Positions 56,715-64,000 of a stretch of DNA of 64,000 nt are shown piece by piece. Source of the DNA: Hepsetus odoe (Eukaryota; Chordata; Actinopteri; Characiformes; Hepsetidae); NCBI GenBank assembly GCA_017165825.1, contig CM029383.1, positions 744,001-808,000 of the forward strand. Direction: 5' to 3'. The notes under the pieces were generated by a model. That model made no database searches. It was not told the DNA's origin and saw nothing but the letters and a program-made list of their open reading frames with translations. Position 1 is the first letter of the stretch; each line of letters opens with the position of its first letter. The position numbers and the translations under genes were made by a program.

Positions 56715-59700
56715 CTGTCTCCCTCTTTCTGACACTTGGTTTTTCAACAGTGCTTTCTTTACACTAGCTTTCTCTGTCCTACTTCACTGGAGTGTTTCTT
56801 TCACACTGCTTTATGTCTTTCTCGCAAGGCAAGGCAAGGAGGGATATCGCATATATGATTTCACAGCTGAGCATGCCAGGGTCTGAGCTGGAACCATTGT
56901 GCCAAGAGGCTTTGACACCTGACATAATAACAGCACGAAAGACTATATCAAAGACAGCCACCAGGCTCACCCAATAGCACATTTCCAAGCATTACATTAT
57001 CTTCCTAGCTGAAACTTTTTGTATCATATTAAAACACTATCAGTTTTTCTTTTATTACTGATAACACTGCGTATGAAAACCTTCAGCACTTAAGTGTAAT
57101 TGACTAATTTGTTAAAAATGCAAGAATGCCTATGATTGTTCTGTGAAAGCACTGTGGCATTTTCCTAAATAGCTGGGATTTTGTTTATTGTTTTCTTCTT
57201 CTTTTCCAAAAAGCATTTAAAGTACTCTTATTGGACTTCTTTTGTATGTACAGGGCATAAAGTGGCTATATTCATATGCCTCAATTTTGAATGTGGATGG
57301 AACTGAATACTGATTTGTTTGTTCATTGTTTCATAGTATGATTTCCCAATTTATTATTCTTTTGAATAAACACTGCTAGACCAAACTAATCATGGACCAG
57401 GACTCAAACTAAAATATTCTGGAAGTATACAGGCCCAGGTCTCCATCAGAGCAGTGCCTTTCTCTACCCACCTTCCCTCAGGAGCTGATTATGCTAATGC
57501 TATGCTAGGTAATTAAAGTGCCAATCGGGAAAGAGTACAAGCATCTCAGACTCTACACTGAGGAGATCAATTTGCTGTCAGAGGAGGAGGGGGAAAGGCA
57601 CCCAGAGGCAACAACAAAATAACAGTTTTACAGTGGATGATGACAATCAAAAACCTTAAATGCTTTTTCAGTCACAATGTTAATGACACAATCTTGATGC
57701 AGTGCATTGTAATTGCGCAATTAATACGGATATCCTCCTAGTGTCTGAGCCATCTGCCAGGCTGCAAGAGGAGCTGTGAAACTCAAGAGTGGTTGGGAGA
57801 GATATCCTGAAAAGCATAAAGCTTTCAAGAAGGTCAGTGCATTTTAATGGGTGTTTTTAATTGGTCTTAGTGGACTCATTAAACTATTTTACAAACTTCA
57901 TTCAAATGGGGAAGAAGTAATAATCCAGCTTGCTACATCTTTCTATAATAGTTTATAATATACTAGTACTAGTACTCTCTGCTATAATATAGCAGTCTCT
58001 GCTATAATAGTTTAAAGCCACTGGCTTTTTTCCCTACATTTTCAAAAAGAACCATAGATGGATATTTAAGTTTAAAGCACAAAGCCTGTAAGTATTCTTT
58101 GTGACTGCATTTATGCTACTGAAAAACATTCAGTTTCAGCAGAATAATGTGCCGCTTTCTTAAACCCATTCTGGGATCCCATTTGGTGTAACACATACAT
58201 TCTGTACAGATCTTTCCTGAACTGGTTATCATAAATGCACTGGATGCACTCACTTTACCATCCACAGTGAGGAGTGAAACCACAGCCTGAACAGCTCCCA
58301 GTGTCTATAGCTTTGGACCATGATGCAAACAGGTGCGAGTAAGAACAAAACGGTTCCCACACCGGATGGCAGCAAATCGGGCATCTCAGGCTTATTTCTG
58401 TACTCCACATCTCTTAAGTGGAGAAGTTAAATTCTTCCACTTTCAGTTCCAGTTTTAACAGCAGGATTAATCTGATAGTAAACCTGTAAATTCTTGGGAT
58501 GCATATGGTAACTCTCAGCCATGAATTCAATGTGAACAAAGGAAAGTGTTTCCTACTGGCTGCACCCTCTGTAGTCAACTTAAATACATGATCTCATGCT
58601 ATAAACAACAAATTTAGATCAAATGTTGGGGCCATGAGACACTTAAATGCCAAAGAGGTCCTGAAAGCAAGAGTCAAAATATGTTAATTCAGTTCCATGA
58701 GTCTAAATAACTTTTGCACACTAAAGCATCTCACATTGATATCATGGTCTTTCGCACAGCTTGTTTTAATGCACCATGAAATAAAACACGTGTGAACACA
58801 TAAAATGTGCATACTCATTGATACACATAGATACATTATGACCTTGAATGCGTGATCTTTTAACTATTTGAACTATTTTAGCAGTTTTGAATCTCTTGAA
58901 AGACTTTCAGTAATTAATTGGTTGAGGTAACAGCAGGAATGTCATCTGGAGAAGCTCCAGTATTACGTATTATTTCTGGTTCTGACTTACAGGCTTAACA
59001 AAACATCTAACAATTTTGTTTGACCTTACATGTATCATAAACCTATACATTTTGTGATGTAGATTCAGAGACAACAAGTTGCTCAGTTACAGTTTGCAGT
59101 TTATCAGTTATTAATCAGTTATGCCCAGAGATGGATGTCATTTTCAAATCACATTTCATTCTAGTCTAACACTAGACTAAATATGCCTGAACAAGAAGCT
59201 TGATTTGATATGAAACAGCACACAGATGCCAATTATCAGATCAAAACAGAGCAAGGTGAATCAAAACTTCGATTCAAGTGCATTTTGTGAATACCATGCA
59301 TGGCTGGAGGCAGAGGTAGGCAACATTAGCAGGATTCTTAAACAAAGGTCAATCTGCTTCACTGACAATTATTCCAAAACCATTCACACCCCATTAACAG
59401 CGGTTTAGCAGTGCTCCGACACACATACACAGGCGGGTAATTCAATATCCTGCGAAATGAGCAAATGATCATATAGCCTATGACTTCTAGAAGTTTCAGT
59501 CAAATCCAACCCAACCTTTTTAAACAGTTTCCACTTTTATTCTGCATAATCCCATCTGCTGTTCTCATATAGGAAGAACCAGGAGTGCAAAGAGAAGCAT
59601 GTGAGAGGGGGTTCAAAATGAAGATGACTTGTGTGAAAAAGACATTTAAACTTGACAGTGTCTCCCTGTGGTAGCCCAAGGCAATGTTCAGAACAGCTCA

Positions 59701-60124
59701 TAGTTACACCACAACAGAGACAAAAGCTCATCTCAGAGTAGAACATCTTCAGGCTACTACTTAGAAACAAGCTCTCATCCTATATGGCTCCGATTGCATC
59801 CACCATCTCACCACCACCACCACCACCCCCCCCACAAAAACCCTCAGGGCAAAGTCATCCTTAGAATTTATGGCTCTACAAAATGCACTTTTTAAACATA
59901 ATTAGAAAAATCTAAAAGCCTGCAAGAAGTCATATACCATAAAAATTTAAAGTATTTTCTATACCTCTCTCTATATTTATGAAGTATTGTATTTACGGTG
60001 AACAAGTACACACAAAGAATCCACTTAAACAAATCAGGCAAATTATTGTTGGTCATTTATTTTTAATCAATAGGCAACACTCAAGTGTGAGCTGGCAAAC
60101 TGTTTGATTTAATGTTAATTTCTC
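56714..60124. other. No gene seen; possible regulatory DNA
   Basis: The longest stretch without transposon relics. A perfect 14-bp palindrome with two homeodomain-type TAATTG sites lies at 57710-57723. A C/A-rich tract is at 59810-59840. Confidence 0.45.
57710..57723. promoter_or_regulatory. TAATTGCGCAATTA palindrome
   Basis: Perfect palindrome made of two inverted TAATTG sites around CGCG-like centre GC. Such sites bind homeodomain dimers by general knowledge; function here is inferred. Confidence 0.35.
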
Positions 60125-60330
60125 TAGAAATGTATCATGGCACATATAAAGGAGATTCTTGAGTTGTTGATGTGCCTCAGGCAGGAAAACGTTTCAGAAA
60201 CATCTGCAGAGAGCTTGAATACCATCAATCTACAGTCAGACAAATTATATAGAAATGGAAGAAATTCAAGTCCATTATTACCCTCCCCAGGTGTGGTAGA
60301 CCAACAAAGTTCACTTCAAGAACAAATTAT
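60125..60330 (+). pseudogene. Tc1-like transposase N-terminal relic
   Basis: Codons match the Tc1 helix-turn-helix region in broken frames (STVRQIIYKWKKF-like near 60225-60270; SGRPTKI-like near 60295). No catalytic DDE part. Confidence 0.6.
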
Positions 60331-61470
60331 GGGGTCCCTCAAGGCTTGTCCTAGGACCCTAACTATTCGTATTCTAATACTATGTTACAATTCAGAAACA
60401 TGGACTCAGCCTACATGTTCTCATACAATTATATTATTTCAGGCAACCAAGATAATAAAATAAAGATTGAGAATAGTGTAAAAGAAATAAAAGAGTGGAT
60501 GTCAGTTTTCTCATGCTAAATTCTGAATATTCTGAATTCTGCTAGGTCCAGACCCTCAAGTTTAATGCTTGATGTTGCTTATGTTACCCTGTACCAACTT
60601 TAAAAAGCCAGAGTGTCACAGCTAACTCATATGAATCTATATACATGCATTGGAAATATTATAATATACTTAAAATACCATTTCTTCATCTTGGAAACAT
60701 TGCTAAATTTATAATGCACTGTATTATGCAGAAAAACATAATACATGTCTTTATCACCTGTCATGGTAGGCGGCGCTCTGCTCTGACTGGACACACCTAC
60801 CATCTCATTAAGGATGATAGGTGTGTCTCATTGGTGAAGGGTCTAAAGGTCCCAGTGAGTCAGAGCAGAGCATCTGTCACTCTTGGTATTATTCACACAC
60901 AAGCGGGCATATTTATGTTCATTATGTTAAATTAAAAGTCAAGTCACAGATCCCTGGTTCCATGTTTACGTCCAACTCACACCACCCCAGTGTGACATCA
61001 CCTCAAGATTAGATTGTAATGTCCTGCTATAACAATGATCCAGTTAAAGGCTTCACAAACTCCAGTTAGTCCAGAATGCAGCAGCTATAGCCCTAACTAG
61101 AACTAGAAAATTTGATCACAATAGTCTGTTATTAGCTAGACTTCATTGGCTTCTGGTCAAATTCCACATCAACTATAAAATTGTACTATTGACTTATAAA
61201 GCTCCCAATTATTTCTCTGAGCCTATCTCCAGTTACGAACCTCCATGCTCACTTTGATCACAAGGTGCAAGCTAACTACTAGTTACCAGGGTTTCGAAAA
61301 CGTCTTCCATCCAATGTCCGGGACTCAAAGACAGTCTGACAAAGACAGACAGACTTGTTTAGTTAGGCTTCTAGCAATTAATCTCACTCTTAATTAAAAA
61401 GGTGCAGATCTAGAGGTTCACAGACACAATAACAGAAAACTGGTGCTGTAGTCCCACTACTCTCACACAA
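60325..61470 (+). mobile_element. Degenerate L2-like LINE, split by a solo LTR
   Basis: A YGVPQGL reverse transcriptase block at about 60325-60355, then a WMSVFSC-like part; after the solo LTR, LHWLLVKFHINYKI-like blocks (61140-61200). Many stops. Confidence 0.6.
60759..60997 (+). mobile_element. Short solo LTR (239 bp)
   Basis: TGTCATGG to GTGTGACA, flanked by a perfect TCACC duplication (60754-60758 and 60998-61002). Has CTCTGCTCTGACTGGACACACC, GTGAGTCAGAGCAGAGC and CCCAGTGTGACA, related to the chimeric-element LTRs. Confidence 0.88.
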
Positions 61471-61648
61471 TCAATCAGTTTGTTGACAGTGACGTTTGGG
61501 GGTACCAGTGTCTCAGGGTACTCTGTTTGTTAAACTCTTGGCTATATCATTTTTAGTTGGGCTACAATAGTGAGATCTGCCTGAGAAATGGTATTACACT
61601 TCAGAAATGTATAGTGTACACCCTGTGAGTTCAAACATAAATAATGCC

Positions 61649-61689
61649 TTTTCAGAGATGGAGCTTATTTCCAGCTCCATCTCTGAAAA
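61649..61689. repeat. Perfect 17-bp hairpin
   Basis: TTTTCAGAGATGGAGCT, 7-base loop, then its exact inverted copy. Confidence 0.95.
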
Positions 61690-61699
61690 GTCTGACCCC

Positions 61700-62130
61700 A
61701 GACAAGATAGTCCAGCTATGTTGTATGGGTTGGAGATGGTGGCACTGACGAAAAGACAGGAGGGAGAGCTGGAGATGTCAGAGTTAAAGATGCTGAGATT
61801 TTTGTTGTGTGTGAAGAGGATGGACAGGAGAAATGAATATATTAGAGGGGCAGCTCAGGTTAGACGTTTTGGAGTCAAAGTTAGAGAAGCAAGGTTGCAG
61901 TGGTTTGGATATGTCCAGAGGAGAGATGAGGATTATATGGGAGGAGGATTTTGAAGATCAAGCTGCCAGGAAAGAGGAAAAGAAGACCAAAGAGGAGGTT
62001 TACGGACGTGGTGAGAGAACACATGCAGGTGGTTGGTTTGAAGGAAGAAGATGCAAAGGACCGGAAGAAATGGAGACGGTTGATCCTCTGTGGCGACCCC
62101 TAAACAGGAGCAGCTGAAAGAAATCAGTGC
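61700..62130 (+). mobile_element. RTE-type LINE 3' fragment
   Basis: ELEMSELKMLRFLLCVKRMD, RRNEYIRGAAQVRRFGVKVR, and near the end EEVYGRGERTHAGG in a shifted frame of the RPKRRFMDVV block, closing with GGCGACCCCTAA (CGDP, stop). Confidence 0.8.
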
Positions 62131-62199
62131 TTAAATATTTAATATTTAAATATAAAACTTAAAATAAACAAAATGTCACTTATTTTTCTTTCTTGATTA

Positions 62200-62600
62200 T
62201 CTAATGATGACCAGAGGAGAAAGGGTTCCCCTTTTCACTCTTAATTCCTTCCTCCAGACTTAGCGAGGTTTTCCTTGCATTTGTCACCTTCAGCTTGCGA
62301 ACAACCTAAGGTTCCCTAACACGTCCAGGGCTCTGGCTCCTGAAATACAGCTAACTCTAGCTAACTGGTGCTAGTGCCCCTAAAAGGAGTATTTCTTTTC
62401 ATGTGCCAGATATTAGAATCTCCATTAAACAGAAAACCTTTAATGGGCTTCTCAGCTGGTGCTTCACTGAGTGGGGTGAACCTGTTTGACAAGTGAACAG
62501 TGGGGGGAGAGAGGCGCTCATGCAGGGAAGCCTCAGCGAGAGCTTTGACTTTACAGCTGTTCCACCAAGACGTCACCCACTCCACTGCGAGTACTGTATA
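62200..62600 (-). mobile_element. LINE ORF1 with SGNH/esterase-like domain relic
   Basis: 62585-62361 reads LSPPTVHLSNRFTPLSEAPA, then FNGDSNIW (SGNH block I position) and, in another frame near 62290-62340, CISGARALDVLGNLRL, as in the esterase domain of fish L2/CR1 ORF1. Confidence 0.55.
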
Positions 62601-62789
62601 GCTGGAGTTGAGGGTGCGTTAACTCCCCTTGTGGCACCCGGAGTAGCTAGCAGCAAGTCTGACTAAAATCTTCATCAAAGATGAAACTAATTGGTACTTT
62701 TCACAAATAAACTTGTTATTGCTAGTGACAGAGAAGGAGCTAGACCCAAACATACTGCACTCAGAACAAACAATGCTTGGAGTTAGTCA

Positions 62790-63380
62790 GAATTTGGGTT
62801 TTTGTTTATCCACCCACCTCTGACCACAAGCTTGACCACAAGCTTTCAATGGGATTCAATTCTTGGAAGTTTCCTGAACAGGGACAGTTTCAATGTTTTG
62901 TTCTCCGAGCCACTTAGTTATAATTTTTGCCTTATGGCCTGGTGCTCCATTATGCTGAAAAAGGCATTGTTCTTGGTTGGGAGAAGTTGCCTTCAGAGGA
63001 TGGTTTGGTACCATTGTTTATTGATGGTTGTGTCGTTAGGCAAAAATATGAGTGTGCACACTTCTTTAGGTGAGAAGCATCGCCACACATGAATGGTCTC
63101 AGGATGCCCAGGAGCATACATGCCAGTGGCAATTCCAGAGCAAGGTGGTGCAGTTCAGAGCTAAATCAACTATAGGAAATGGTCCTGGTGCTTGCTGGAC
63201 TTTTTGAGTCGGCGCTGAAGCCTTCTTCACAACAATTGAACCTCTTTCCTTTAAATTGTTGATGATCTGATAAATGGTTCGTTTAGGTGCAGTCTTACTA
63301 GCAGCGGAAGGAACAGAGGAAGAACGATGATTTCAAGCATCACCCTCCTTTAAAAGCATCCAGTCTGCTATTCAAAGCCA
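62790..63380 (-). pseudogene. Tc1-like transposase relic, Tc1 second copy
   Basis: Minus strand has KTAPKRTIYQIINNLKERGS (DNA-binding part), GMYAPGHPETIHVW-like block and HNGAPGHKAKIITKWLGEQN, then an ELNPIENLW-like block with changes. Several frame breaks. It would move Tc1 DNA if whole. Confidence 0.75.
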
Positions 63381-64000
63381 GTCAGGATGACAGAGTGATT
63401 TCCAGCCCTTGTCCTCCTCAACACTCACCAACAATGATCACTGAAATGAAGTTAGCAGGTCCTCTTGTGGCAGGGCTGAAATGCAGTGGGAAAGTTTTTT
63501 GGGGGGGGGGGATGAGGACATTGCAAATAATTACTATTGATCCGATTACTCTTTAAAACATTTTGTAGTATACGCATTACATTATAAGCTAAGTGATTAA
63601 AGCGCAATCAGTGTAATGGCGCATAAAGTAAAAATATTTGACCTTTAAAAGAAGTCCTAAAATATCGCACATTTTGAAGAGATTTTGAACGCTTGCTAGA
63701 AAGTATCATGACCGTAATGGTCAAAATGTGCCTTTTGTGTTGTTATTCACCTCAGAAAAGCTCTTCGCGTCTATTTTAACACGTAGCAAGAGTGCCCCCA
63801 AGCGGCTGAAAAGTGTCAAAATGTTATGACGTTGTTAAACGTATAAAGTTAATGTTAAGTTAAACTATTATCACAATCCCATTATCAATTAATATCTAAA
63901 TGAGCCATAATTCAAAATGTAACTGCGAGTGTTTAAAATGAAATGGTCCAGGCACAGAAAAAGAAGTATAAAGTTAATGGTCCCCCCTCTTTTAAATTGA
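63381..64000. other. No gene seen
   Basis: An 11-G run occurs near 63500. No recognised frame or repeat. Confidence 0.5.

Noticed and set aside
56391..56732. Frame ending in a His/Thr repeat.
   Set aside because: It only translates the (CA)n microsatellite.

Overview
The window looks like a teleost fish nuclear genome, read from its repeat content: tRNA-derived SINEs, L2-type and RTE-type LINEs, Tc1/mariner relics, MULE-like DNA transposon remains and gamma-type endogenous retroviruses (ERVs). I find no intact host gene. Nearly every long open frame is a broken piece of a mobile element, so this is probably intergenic or intronic DNA. The species cannot be told. Family names rest on motif recognition from reading, not on searches. 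Layout. 1-9693 (minus strand): two degenerate gamma-type proviruses in tandem around a shared LTR. ERV-A (gag-pol remains, leaves the window on the left) has a primer site matching tRNA-Tyr; ERV-B (gag, integrase end, env) has one matching tRNA-Arg. A solo LTR of another family sits in ERV-A gag. 9694-11877: first copy of a chimeric LTR element. 14936-24447: a second copy, broken open by L2 LINEs and a MULE-like transposon. 27600-30420: RTE and L2 LINEs. 37818-38291: solo LTR related to the chimeric family. 39324-39850: a MITE. 40300-42310: RTE LINE. 43630-46707: third chimeric copy, with a perfect 5-bp target duplication. 46708-60120: mostly unique DNA with scattered SINEs and LINE pieces. 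60125-63380: dense relics (Tc1, L2-like, solo LTR, RTE, LINE ORF1). The most unusual content is the chimeric LTR element family. Its members share LTRs (TG...CA ends, a TATTTAAG box, a GTCAGAACAGAG box, and a CACCGTTACA-type end). Two share a 5' frame with a minisatellite. Two share a long coiled-coil sequence fused to pieces of the translation release factor eRF1 (ETF1). Two share a 3' tail and C-rich tract (a polypurine tract on the sense strand) but carry different captured segments upstream of it: LDL-receptor class A-like cysteine repeats in one, an unrecognised frame in the other. I see no gag, pol or integrase in them, so they look like non-autonomous retroelements that carry host exons. 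The LTRs also spread 42-bp tandem units holding CTCF-like and E-box motifs.
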